This document shows positions 35,476 through 46,429 of a DNA stretch of 64,000 bases, piece after piece. Every line of letters starts with the position of its first letter. Position 1 is the first letter of the stretch. A model generated the notes under the pieces. The model was not told the origin of the DNA. It made no database searches and was given only the letters and a program-made list of their open reading frames with translations. The position numbers were made by a program, and so were the translations under genes. Where the stretch lies: the NCBI GenBank assembly GCA_015680685.1, contig MNCI01016011.1, forward strand, positions 554,296-618,295, given 5' to 3'. The stretch is from Gnetum montanum. Lineage: Eukaryota; Streptophyta; Gnetopsida; Gnetales; Gnetaceae.

Positions 35476-36329
35476 ATCATTTACAAGTTCCAAGTTACAA
35501 TTTTGATTCATGTCTTCTCATTACTTTCCTTTTTAACAAATATTTGATTTACATTTTGTTCTCTCATTTTACATTCAGCTACATGCATATGTTCACGATA
35601 ATACTTGAGAAAACAAGAAAAACAACCCAAAAAAATTAAAAAATAGAAAACATATAAAGATAAAAAAAAATTGAACGTCAATATGGTAATAGAATTCCAA
35701 CACATTATGCCATGATTAGATCCATAGGATTACATTTCTCCATCATATATTTCCATCAAACATCCAAAAATCCAAAACATTTAATAGCTAAAGCCTGATT
35801 AACAGTAAGCTCATGGAGGGGGTTGGTCCCCAAAATCCTCTTCATCATCTGCTCTTGCTCCACTGGGGCCAACTCCATCATTAACATGTCCCTATAAAAA
35901 AATAAATAAGAAAAATAAAAAAAGTAGGGGGGGAAGGGAGAAAGGCTAAAATCAGCACAAGATAGAAAATATATATATATATATATATATAATCATATAA
36001 AAAATACATAATGATCCGCATAAAAATCCATAAGACTTTAAAACCCTATAAACTTATTGTTTGCACAAAATATAGAAATCAATAATGCTCTATACACTCA
36101 TCCAAAATGACAAATTGACATGAATATTATTGGCCTGTATGGCCTAAAACTACCATGACTATCACTACGTTCCACAATTTCATTAGTACATAGATTAATT
36201 ACCTGATGCCCATTTACATTTAACAACTTCTTCATCAAGAAAATGTCACTCATTTTGCTCCTAGTTTAAATTGGCAAGAGCAAGTACATGGCCACCAAGA
36301 ATATCTTTTCAACATTGTCTCTCAGTGGA
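35476..36329 (+). other. Non-coding stretch of T4 with an (AT)n tract
   Basis: No gene. It contains a pure AT repeat at about 35971-35992 and A-rich sequence. A 'cattactttccttt' phrase (35519) matches the T6 region near 50850. Confidence 0.6.
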
Positions 36330-39300
36330 CCATATGGGGAGGTAAAAAGAGAAATCAATCTAGAATCCTTGGATCTGGACCCATGCGCTTATACTAATTT
36401 AATAGCCTCCACTCAGGAAACATCAGACTAGCCTAAGAATATGACTAAGACTTTATACCTAGAGGCCGATAATATCACTGAAGACCCTCTTGTTGAAGTC
36501 CCCATTACTACATCTAATGGTGAAAATAGAACATTGAAATTAAGTGTCCTACTAGACTTACAACTTATCAGTGACATCACTCAAGTACTAAAAGATAATA
36601 TAAAAACATTCACATGGTCATATACCGACATGCTAGGATTAGACCCTCGAATCGTCCAACACAACATCACTCTTGATACAAAAGTCAAATCGGTGAAGCA
36701 AAAAGCGTGAAAGGTTAGACCTAAGGTGGCGTTAGTTGTTCGTGGTGAAATCACAAAGCTCTACCAAGCCGCTTTCATCCAAGCCATTGACTATTCTGAC
36801 TGGGTATCCAACATTATCGTAGTTCCTAAGAAGAACGGTAGTATATGCATATGCATTGACTTCCGTGATCTCAACATAGCCACTATAAAGGATGACTTCC
36901 CGCTACCTAGCATAGATCAACTTATTGACACAACTGCTAGGCATGCACTGTTATACTTTATGGATGGATTTTCAAGATACAATCAAATAAGAATCAACTC
37001 AGAACATCAACTCATAACAACCTTTATGACACCTTGGAGCACATTCTGCTATATGATGATGCCATTTGGTCTTAAAAATGTAGGCACTACATATCAATGA
37101 ACAATGACATATATATTTAGTAATTACATGCTCAATTTTCTCAATGATTACATTGATGACATCATGGTTAAATCTAAAACAACCAACCAACATGCAAAAG
37201 ATCTAAACCTAGTGCTTAAAAATTGTCTCAAATATGACCTTAGACTCAATCCAAAAAAGTGTGTCTTTGGTGTCAAAATAGGAAAAATGCTTGGCTTCAT
37301 AGTCTCTAGAATAGGGATACGGGTAGACCCTAATAAGGTTAACGTAATAATTAACATGCAACCACCAAAAAAGCTCACTAAACTACGTGGTCTCCAAGGT
37401 AGACTACAATTCATTAGACGCTTTATCAAAAGGCTGAAGGATAAGTTGAGACCCATGCAACACCTATTACAAAAGAATGTGCATTTCCAATGGACTCAAC
37501 AATGCTAGGAAGCATTCGAGAACATAAAACAAGAGCTGGCTCAACTACCAACCGTTTATCCCCTACAAAGTGATAAATCCTTCTACATCTACCTTGCAAC
37601 TTCTGACTCTTCAATTGCATCGATGCTTTGTCAAAAACATAAAGATGGAATCAAGATCCTTGTATATTACCTAAGCCACGCTTTAATTGCCTATGAAAAA
37701 TAATACAAAGATGTAGAGAAATCATGCCTTACCCTCGTCTTCTCCTTGAAGAAATGGTGGCATTATCTCTTCCGTAATCAAGTTTACATCATTTGCAAAA
37801 ATAATGTACTCCATGCCATCACTAATAACATCTACGAGTCGAGTAGGATAGCTAGGTGGAAAGCAATGATCACAAAGTTCGACCTACACTATGTTACTCA
37901 ATCTTCCACAAAAGCTCAAGCAATAGTCACACAATTGATCATCTCGCGAATGCATGATCAAGCAATGATTAACCCTAAATTCCTCGACGAGAATGTTAAT
38001 AGTATAGACACCATGCCTGATAACTACAAGTTAATCCTTTATTTTGATGGAGCTTCAACTTCCTAAGGAGGAAGTGTTGCAGCCATTTTAACATACCCCT
38101 CCAGAGAAATACAACCCTTCACCTACCGATTAACCTTTCCATGTACTAATAACGTGGTAGAATACGAAGGTCTTCTTAGAGGTCTTCAAGTGGCATTAAC
38201 TTCAAAAATCGCACATCTTGTAGTTCGAGGCAATTCATAATTAGTCATTAATCAAGTCACAGAAGTTTATGCATGCAAGGCTCTCCATTTGCAACCATAT
38301 TGTGATTTGACCAAACATCTGTTGAAGCAATTAGTAGACGTGGATATACAACATGTCCCTAGAAGTGAAAATACCATCACCGATGCACTTGCTACACTAG
38401 CCCTAAACATGACACCTGAAATGTTCCATGCATTGCCAAGCTCCATAACAAATTTTTTCAAACCTATAACCGATGCTCTCGATGAAATGCCTATAGCATC
38501 CATTAGCACAACACACACAATAGAATGGTCCAATGACATAAAAAAGTATCTTCTATGAGGAGAGCCTCCACAACATTTAACAACTGCTCAAAAGGACGCA
38601 ATGCAAAAATGCTCTTAGCAATATGCGTTCATAGGAGACACCTTGTATCGCAAATCCTACAAAGGAATTCTGTTGATGTGCATTAGTAGCATCAATGGTC
38701 AATCAATTGTAGAACAAGTCCATGAAGGACTTTGTGGAGGGCACATAGCACCCAAAGCAATGGCAACAAAGATTAGGTGCTTGGGCTACTTCTGGCCACA
38801 CATGGAGTACGATTGCTTCTTCAAGGTCAAGACATGTGACATGTTCCAAAGGCATGGTAACCTAATACATGTGCCACCTAACGAATTGCACACAACACAA
38901 ATCACATGGCCATTCCAAAGATGGGAATTAGACTTAACTGGACCGATAATGCCATCATCCTCCATAGTACATAGCTTCATTATCACTGTAACTGAATAAT
39001 TCAAAAAAATGGGTAGAAGATATTCCCCTTAGGAAGACCACTTCAAAACACGTTTGCAATTTCATAATAGAAAACATTGTGACCCATTTCAGTATTCCGA
39101 TGACCATCGTTACTAACAATGGGTCACAGTTCAACAGTGCAGATACTAAAAGCTTCTATGAAAGACTAGGTATTAAACATGCATTCTCATCATCTTACTA
39201 CCCACAGAGCAATGGTCAAGTGGAGGCTATAAAAAAAATATTATCATGGTGCTCAAAAAGATGTTAAATCAGAGTAAGAGGTGATGGCACGAATAATTAG

Positions 39301-39763
39301 TCTACGCATTATGGGCATACAGAATGACACACTAAACATCTACAAGTAAAACTCCATATAGTCTTGTATATGGATTTGAATTTATTTTACCTTTGGAGTT
39401 ACAGGTTCCCTCATTGCGAATAGCTCTCTCAGGCCTCCTTGATGAAAGCCAAAGAAATGAACTATGCATGTTGACCTTGACTCAGTGGAGGAGGAATGTG
39501 TATGAACACTTGATCAGATCGAATGGTACCAGAGACAACAGTGGCAATGACACAAACACAATCTGCATAAGAACCTAATTAAAGAAGGAGACCTAGTCCT
39601 TAAGGCTGTCCATGAACACCCAAATAAATTCTCAGCTAACTAGGAAGGGCCTTACTTAGTAACCAAAGAGTACAATAATGGAGCATTCAAGCTTGCTGAC
39701 ACGGATACGAATGAGTTTGCTAATCCTACAAATCACCTATACCTGAAATGGTACTATGTCTGA
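36330..39763 (+). pseudogene. pol remnant of T4: RT, two RNase H domains, integrase
   Basis: Mostly one frame with stops. RT: WVSNIIVVPKKNGS (36799), ICIDFRDLN, YMMMPFGLKN (37051) and YIDDIMVKS (37149), so the Y-x-D-D site is intact. First RNase H about 37560-37900. Second, archaeal-type RNase H: LYFDGAST (38037), VEYEGLLRGLQ (38158), NSLVINQ with a stop inserted, HVPRSENTITDALATLA (38350-38400). Integrase zinc region: HEGLCGGHI to TCDMFQRHGN (38720-38860), with one Cys replaced by Phe. Core: WELDLTGP (38925), TNNGSQF (39113; catalytic D is N) and SNGQVEAIKK (39210). The end YLKWYYV plus stop at 39761-39763 is the usual Tat terminus. Stops include TGA where relatives have CGA. Confidence 0.88.
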
Positions 39764-39784
39764 TGAACTTGAGGTATGTAACGG

Positions 39785-40112
39785 TCCTAGCATCATGACC
39801 TAAAACTAATACCATAGAATAATCTTAGGGCTATGACTTGAAACTGGCACCACAAGGTGTCCTAGTGTCATGACAGTAAACTAACACCACAGAGCTCTGT
39901 CCGACATGACACTAAATTACCACATTTGTCTGCCATGACATAAAACTAGCATCCAGAGTCCACTAAGACTATAAACTGGTTTACCTCTTCACAATCTACT
40001 ACAACTATAAACTAGCAATGCACCATCTTCCATGATGCTAAACTGGCACCGTCCAAAGGGTTATCACGTAAAAACTAACCCGCAATAGTCCACTAAGATT
40101 ATAAATTGGTGA
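39785..40112 (+). repeat. TTAAACT motif array 2 in T4 (after integrase)
   Basis: About ten copies of a degenerate unit, mean spacing about 35 bp, consensus near CATGACNTTAAACTRGCACC. Examples: CATGACCTAAAACTAATACC (39792), TATGACTTGAAACTGGCACC (39832), CATGACAGTAAACTAACACC (39869), CATGACATAAAACTAGCATC (39933) and CATGATGCTAAACTGGCACC (40031). It starts about 20 bp after the pol stop. Confidence 0.82.
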
Positions 40113-41270
40113 CATCATCGATGACCAGGCAATACTTGAAAAGATATGTTGCTGTAATTGACCAAACCTGTTCCACAAAAACTTGCTGCATAATTTGTCT
40201 CATGGACCCTGATGAAGCTGATGTTGTTCATGATTCTCTCTGCTTTGAAATTGCACATGGTGGCTCCATCTCCTTCGTTGTTTACAAGTTCAAAGTACTT
40301 AGTTAACCAATTCATTTGTGGTTTTCTTGTCTTCTTGGAGTTTTCTTTGTAGGATGACACACCTGAGGCGTTCGTGCACAGATGCACTTCTTCATGACAA
40401 CAAGGTATCACATTCTTCGTGACGCATGCAACTGGGTTAATCAGTTCATTCATAAGTACATTCCCAACTCTTGATACATTTCCTATTCCCCATCATGTTC
40501 CCCTTATCCTATTCAATTACAACCCCTAGATACATTCTACTCATCCCAAAGCTCTTGATACACTATTGCACACTGTGATTCTCTAAGCAGTTGCAACGTA
40601 AAATGCAGTACATAGTACATGGTACAAATGCAAGCACATGAGCACGAGTACAACACTGGAAGCAAGCTCTTTAAAAAACAATAACAATAACAAAAATGAA
40701 AAACAAACAAAAAGACAAAAAAAAAAGAACAAGAAGATCAAAGAGCAAAATGCACGAAAAAGGTCTTCATGACCCCATTGACATCATAAACCAAAGATCA
40801 TTGGCTCTTCTCATACAAGCCCTAGGCGGGAAGGCAATTGTCCTAGAATAATAGTTACACTCATGTCTCAAAAGATCATGTTGCACATCATAATGTGACT
40901 TTGGCTATTTACAATAGGCTCCTGTAAACACTCAATAAGAGTCTCATTTCTCCAAAGAACACACCTCCTATGTCTTGGTTCCGAGTCTACTAAACACTGG
41001 CTACTGACAAGGATCAAAAATATGGCTTGTTCACATGAGAGCATTCCTATCTCACAATTCCAACAATAATTATAACCCTTGATCAATTCTTTATTTCCCC
41101 AATTATAACCAATCCCTTTGCATCTTGAAACTATACTTCCCCAATCCCATGTACTTTTGAATACGATGTGATGACGTCTAGCCAGGGGCCAACAGTTAAT
41201 GCTTGGTACCTGGTTGTTCATGGTGTTTTGTACTTCTTTGTCGATGCCTCTCAGGTGGATTTCTCTAGAC
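40113..41270 (+). other. 3' non-coding region of T4
   Basis: No gene is supported. Part of it (about 40320-40520) matches the complement of T6 50060-50220, so it is a conserved family segment. An A-rich tract lies at 40670-40735. Confidence 0.6.
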
Positions 41271-41271
41271 G

Positions 41272-41289
41272 TCAAAAAAGAGGGGCCAA
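41272..41289 (+). other. Polypurine tract (T4)
   Basis: TCAAAAAAGAGGGGCCAA abuts the 3' LTR start TGAAACACC. T6 has the same tract on the other strand (49382-49400). Confidence 0.85.
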
Positions 41290-42990
41290 TGAAACACCAC
41301 TAATTTTAGCCTAACACTTTGAAATGATAACAACCTAGAGCCTTATTAGCTTTTGGGAAGCAAAAATTTGACTAAGGTATGGAACTCACGCCAGCTTGCT
41401 CAAGCCAGCTTGACCTCAGCATGAGTAACTCCAATGACTTCAAGATCAAGTCAAAGATGGTCCAATCTGAGGATGCAAGTCATTCTCAAGGGTCATTGTT
41501 GTGTCCAGTTCAAGTTTTAGCATTAGGGAGTTCAAATTTTGGGTCAAATTGTATAGATTTTCTCACTCATGCTATGGTCACGTTGAAGTCATGTTGGCAG
41601 CGTGAATACATCGTGACCAACTCTGAAAGCCTTAAAACTAAGTCGAAATGATCTGACTCCCAAGGTGCAAGTCATCCTTAGGGTTCATTGTTGACAACTT
41701 CAAGTTCCAGCCTATAGAATTCTAGATTTCATGTCCAAAATTGCAAGTTTTTTGTAGCTCATGCTAGCAATGTGAGTCCAGCGTGAGCTACCAAAAGTGG
41801 TTTAAAACAAGGCATATCCAAGCTAAATTTTTGACTTGCAGATCACTCTCAAGGTCAACCACAGTTAGGCAATTTTTGTACTCATGAAATAGGCTTCAAA
41901 GATCAAAAATTGGTGTAAAATATGTCATTTTTAGCTCACTCACGCTAAGGTCATGCTGGAAGCGTGAGTGTAGTGAGTACTGATCACACTTGGTCAAAAG
42001 AACATCAAACACACACTAAGGACATGCCAAGACAAAATCAACTCACGCTGTAAGCTCTAGTGAGATAGAGATGCCTCAAATAGCCACAAAACCACTCAAA
42101 TCAACATCCTACAACAGTCAATTTAAGGACTAAGAAGTTTCAAGACAGTCGAAGTCAATTTTCCTCATTGTACATTATCATTGTCATTGTAAATTTTCAT
42201 CATTTTTTGGGCTAGTCAAGCTCTTACGCTCCAAATTGTATCTGCTTCTATGAGCGTAAGCTAGCTTGTGTAAGCCAACACATGTTGTAAGATACAGTGC
42301 ATCCAGTCAAAAATGTAGCCCACCCATGCTTGTCCAATTGACACGTAGCTGTCCATCTAACACCTATCACATGATCCATTTTCCTCTCATTTCTCAGCCG
42401 TTGATTCCATCTATGAACTCTGCACCTGAGCCTAGCCAAACCTTATAAATACCCCATCCATTAACATAAACAAGGTTGGCAATTTTAAAGGTTAACAACT
42501 TAGGAAACACTAACTAGCAACTTTTAGACACTCGGACACACCTGACTCCTAGCATCCAAGCACCTGCAACCATATCACCTTGCAGCTTAGTAGTTGACTT
42601 GTCATCCACACGCGCAACTACGCTTTAACCGGTACACATTCATTCTAAGCAATACAATATAGTTCATTTTTTCCTTCCATTATATTGTTTACTCTATTTT
42701 AAATTCAGTTTATGCTTTGTTTAAAATACCAGTTCTGTATATGCTCTGTTTGCATTTCGTGTGTCACTATTTACATTTTGAACATCCATTACGATAACCC
42801 TAGTGCAAGCCATAGCTTACGTTCGGGGAAGTCCTTGGTTGATTTGCATGCAGACCATCCAAGGCACTCTACCATCATTTTCTCTTCCATCTTGCCATCA
42901 CACAAAGGCAGGGTCAACTGTGTCTGTCCGACGATCTTTCGGTGTTTGTTTTTCCCTTCCAGCCTTACATCGATGATTTCAATTAGTACA
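41290..42990 (+). repeat. 3' LTR of T4
   Basis: 1701 bp, begins TGAAACACCACTAATTTT and ends AATTAGTACA. It contains repeated CTCACGCT/AGCGTGAG phrases (41385-41420, 41930-42060). Confidence 0.9.
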
Positions 42991-42995
42991 CTTAG
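42991..42995. other. Target site duplication of T4, right copy
   Basis: CTTAG, identical to 30013-30017. Confidence 0.85.
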
Positions 42996-44960
42996 AAGGT
43001 TTAGATGAAGTCCTACTTGGCCATTATGGTTACTAGTGATAGGATTATCTTTAGTTAACTTGAGGATAAGGAAATATCTTAGGTGTCTACCTCTTGGTAA
43101 ACTTTGGATTTAAGGCATAAAACTCATACTCCTGGTGTGACATTACAAGGCAAGAGCTCTTTTGATGTTCATATTGGAAAATGTCATAACCATCATCTTT
43201 TGATTTAAAGTCTAAAATCTCTTCAAGTACAACTTCTTTTCTCTTTTATTTATAATATTCCTTACCTAAATCCTTTTTATTTCTTTTGTTCTTATCCTTT
43301 ATTCTTTCTTGTTCTTCTTTCTCCTTCACAATATTTAGTGCTATTTAAAATTTCTCATCTATTAAGTCTCATATTTTATTAAACTTTATTAACATGTTAG
43401 TAACTAATTTTTAAATAGATAATATTTTTCTTTACACAAATTCCTCTAACGATGCTCCCTCATTTGTCTCAAAGGGACCAACTCTTTTTTTTTTCATAGA
43501 TAAAGGGTTTCTATTGTACTATTTTACACAAACTCTCTACTTTAGTTTACCTTCTTTCTTTGCTATATAATCAATTAATCTTTGCATTTAATGAGTTCTC
43601 ATTTTGAATAGTCTCCCTTAGGAATAAAGCCCCAAAGAAGTCCATCTATGATGTGGCATAGTTGTTCCCTTTGAGAGAAGCTATGGCTTGGGCATTTGTG
43701 AACCAGAAAATAATATCTACTAAAGGCTACATTAAGAGATTCATGATTGTCTTATTTTCACTTCTAGATTTTCTTCCTCAAGTTGAACTCTCAAGAGTAC
43801 ATTTGATACTTATTGTTAAATAGCTCCAACATCATACTTCACCATCTAATGTATTCTAATTTCAAGGACTAGTACCAACCTTTAGCTTCTTTGATGAGTG
43901 TTCTTGGAAAGAGTTTTAATTTTTGCCTTTCATTCTCTATGTTTAGAAAGATGTAGGTGTCATGAAAGGCTTACAAATAATGTTAGGGATCTACATTTTC
44001 GCCTCCTTCAAACTTACAGATGTTCATATTTAGTCATTTGATTTGACTGTCCCTTTGATGCTTGCTAGGAATATAGATCATCTCCTTGATGTTAATCATT
44101 CTCTTAATAGCAAGTAGCAATTCATCATAATCATCATGCTTTTCATAATCCTTGTCATAACCATGTCTTCTTTAGCATTGTCTATTATGCCATCACTCAT
44201 GTTGGTGCCTAGCTTCTTGCTCATGTCTATCTTCATTTCTACCATCCCTATGTTGGTCTCTTCTATCTTCTCCACGAAATCTATGATCATTACCTCTTTT
44301 TCCTTAACCATATTCATCTTTATTAAAGCTTGATGAAAAGAATTAGAAGGATGAATATGGATAACAAGGAGAGTTATGTTGGCTTGCTCTTTTTTTGTAA
44401 CATCTTTTATGTTTTTTAGTCTATTAACTAGAAGACCTTGATCCTTAGGATCCCCTTGGCTTAGGTTCTATTCTTTCCTTACCTTGGTTTCTTTCCAAGA
44501 CTAAATGCAATCATGGATTGTTTACATCATGTCCATTAACGGATGGATAATTTTTATGATGGGATTGATCAAATTGATCATTAGTATTCTTATTCTTTGA
44601 CTATGATGTAAATTGAATGGTAGCCTCATTTCCCTTGAAAGCTGCATGATGTGCTTCCATGAAATGATTCTTTGATATCTAGGATTGAGTGAATTGGTAG
44701 GACTTGGATATATTATCAACCATATTGTAGTTCAGAGTAGCTTCTTTACGTTCCAAATTTATCATTGCTATCATGAGCATTGATGAAACTAAATGATCAA
44801 GTGGCAACATAATGTTCTCCAATTCCCTTCATTGTAGTTATTCATCTTAGTAAAGAATGATAGTGAAATCTAGATAGTATGGATTTAGATGTGAGTAGAC
44901 CACTTTCATCTATTATGGTATCTCTTCTCAATTCTTAATGGTTTTCTTACATCCCCTTGA
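42996..44960 (-). pseudogene. gag remnant of A3 (5' part)
   Basis: The - strand from about 44930 down matches the A2 gag start: the complement near 44850-44900 parallels A2 14650-14690 (ATTATGAGTGTATGAT-type phrases). The gag core at about 43960-43530 contains ESLNVAFSRYYFLVHKCP, equivalent to ESLNMALERYY in A1 (2320). It is broken by stops and joined to 30012 across T4. Confidence 0.6.
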
Positions 44961-44993
44961 CGAATCATTAGCACGTGGGGAATTCTCATCATG

Positions 44994-45473
44994 CACATCC
45001 TAAATATACATCAATGTTGCTAGATAACCAAGTACCCATTGTTGGGTGTAACAAGTGCATAGCTAGGATTACCAAACATTAATGCATTCATGATCAAAGT
45101 TGGTTGTACTTATGCAATGTAATTAAGTATAATGAAAACTAAAATAATTAATTAATTGTTAAAAATTAAAAGAAACTTTAAGAGTAAATTGGAATTAAAT
45201 AAATTATAAAACTAATCTAATTTCTACAATGAAGAAAATGGATCTTGATTTTATTACTACCATGAATATGTATTTAGGCATATGACCACTCAAACAAAAT
45301 TTCATACAATCTTCTTGGTTCATGTTGTGGATACTTAGCAATAAATTCTAACTATTAGAGGAATAAACTAACAAAGTTTCATTAGCTATTAACCTAATAA
45401 TGCCATAAATGTGATGGGTACATGCATTTATGTAAATAACATCAATGCAACCTATCGAAATCAATACTCATCA
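44994..45473 (-). repeat. 5' LTR of A3, truncated
   Basis: Pairs with 10366-10892 of the 3' LTR (phrases 'ttgctagataaccaagtacccattgttggg' and 'taggattaccaaacatt' on the + strand). It ends ACTCATCA at 45473. The part next to gag, about 280 bp plus the primer site, is missing. Confidence 0.75.
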
Positions 45474-45478
45474 CTAAT
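45474..45478. other. Target site duplication of A3, right copy
   Basis: CTAAT versus CTACT at 10080-10084. Confidence 0.55.
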
Positions 45479-46429
45479 GGTACAAAATCATATTTAAGAA
45501 CTTTACATTTATAAATAGGAAATTGATTTTGATACCTTGTATCAATTATTTGGCATTGTTATGGAATTATTTTAAAGTTACATGACTTATTGCTAGTTTA
45601 TTTATATATTTATAACATATATCTATTATTTAACTAAGAGAATATTTTTCTTTTTCAAATTAATAAAATACCACAATTGATTCATTGATGATTTATTTTT
45701 ATTTTTAAAAAAATTAATACTAGTGTTAAATAATTCTTACCATGACATATGTTAAATCTTAAATTTTATGATGGCAATTAGCTAAGCCAATAGATACCTA
45801 TAATAATTTCCATGAAAAATTTCATCTCTTAGCCTAGTGTTATGATGATAATTATTTATTTTCCATGACAAAGATGAGACAATATATACTATAATAATTC
45901 TAGTAAAAAATTTTATCTCTTGACCTAGTGTTATGATGATAATTTTAATCATTCATAACAAAGTCTGGCCAACTAATAGTTGGCCTCAAGCCAAAAGTAT
46001 ATCTTTAAACAAATCCTAAACACCAAGTAAATGTTGTAAATATTTATTCTTTAATGAAACTATTTTTTATTTATAGTAATTTTATAATTTTTTCTCAAAA
46101 TATTATTTGAACTTAATATTAGCTTAGCTTGAGTCTTCTTGTTACATTTTTCTCCTTTTAAATTAAGCTTGTCAATTGGTTACAAGATGTAAAATATCAT
46201 CCTACCAAGATTGTATTACGAATTATTTCATGTTTATATAACACAAGTTTGATTTCACCTGTATGTATGGATGAACAAGGTTTACTTTATTTAATTACAA
46301 TAAGTTCAATTTGTATTCATCATAGATAGTTCTTGGTATTTTCATTGGACTTATCATTGTTGTATCTCCTACATAGTACATGTTCTCACTAGATAATTAA
46401 ATGTTTTAAGATTTTCATAAATCCAAGCT
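45479..46429. other. AT-rich region with a ~90-bp partial tandem repeat
   Basis: No gene. At 45756-45975 a unit of about 85-90 bp recurs 2-3 times, marked by CTAGTGTTATGATGATAATT at 45836 and 45926 and by ATCTCTT before each. It is probably the downstream part of T5. Confidence 0.55.

Larger units (their letters stand above)
30018..42990 (+). mobile_element. T4: Tat-like LTR retrotransposon with pol, inside A3
   Basis: Two LTRs (30018-31117 and 41290-42990), a primer site at 31124, gag, protease, RT, RNase H, a second RNase H, integrase, a 3' non-coding region, a polypurine tract and a perfect CTTAG target duplication. The second RNase H, placed between the first RNase H and integrase, is the known mark of the Tat lineage. 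In the first 60 bases the LTRs differ at 5 positions, fewer than in my samples from A1, A2 or T6, so it is probably the youngest LTR element here. Even so, gag and pol carry stops, among them CGA-to-TGA and CAA-to-TAA types. Confidence 0.9.
10085..45473 (-). mobile_element. A3: Athila-like LTR retrotransposon with pol, interrupted three times
   Basis: Reading from 45473 down: truncated 5' LTR, gag, protease, RT, RNase H, integrase, internal polypurine tract, spacer, 3' ORF, polypurine tract and 3' LTR. It is cut by T4 (30018-42990), a short retroposon (27460-27690) and A2 (13535-24047). Removing these leaves an element of about 11.7 kb, a normal Athila size. Protease and LTR sequences are closest to A1 and A2. 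There is one RNase H domain and no second archaeal-type one, which separates it from T4. Stops and frameshifts make it inactive. Confidence 0.82.

Noticed and set aside
39785-40112. CRISPR-like spaced repeats
   Set aside because: Units are degenerate, spacing is irregular, the DNA is plant nuclear retrotransposon, and no cas-like gene exists.
40115-41275. - strand open frames of 112 and 135 codons in the T4 3' region
   Set aside because: No homology to known domains, antisense to the element, and the segment is shared with T6 as non-coding DNA.
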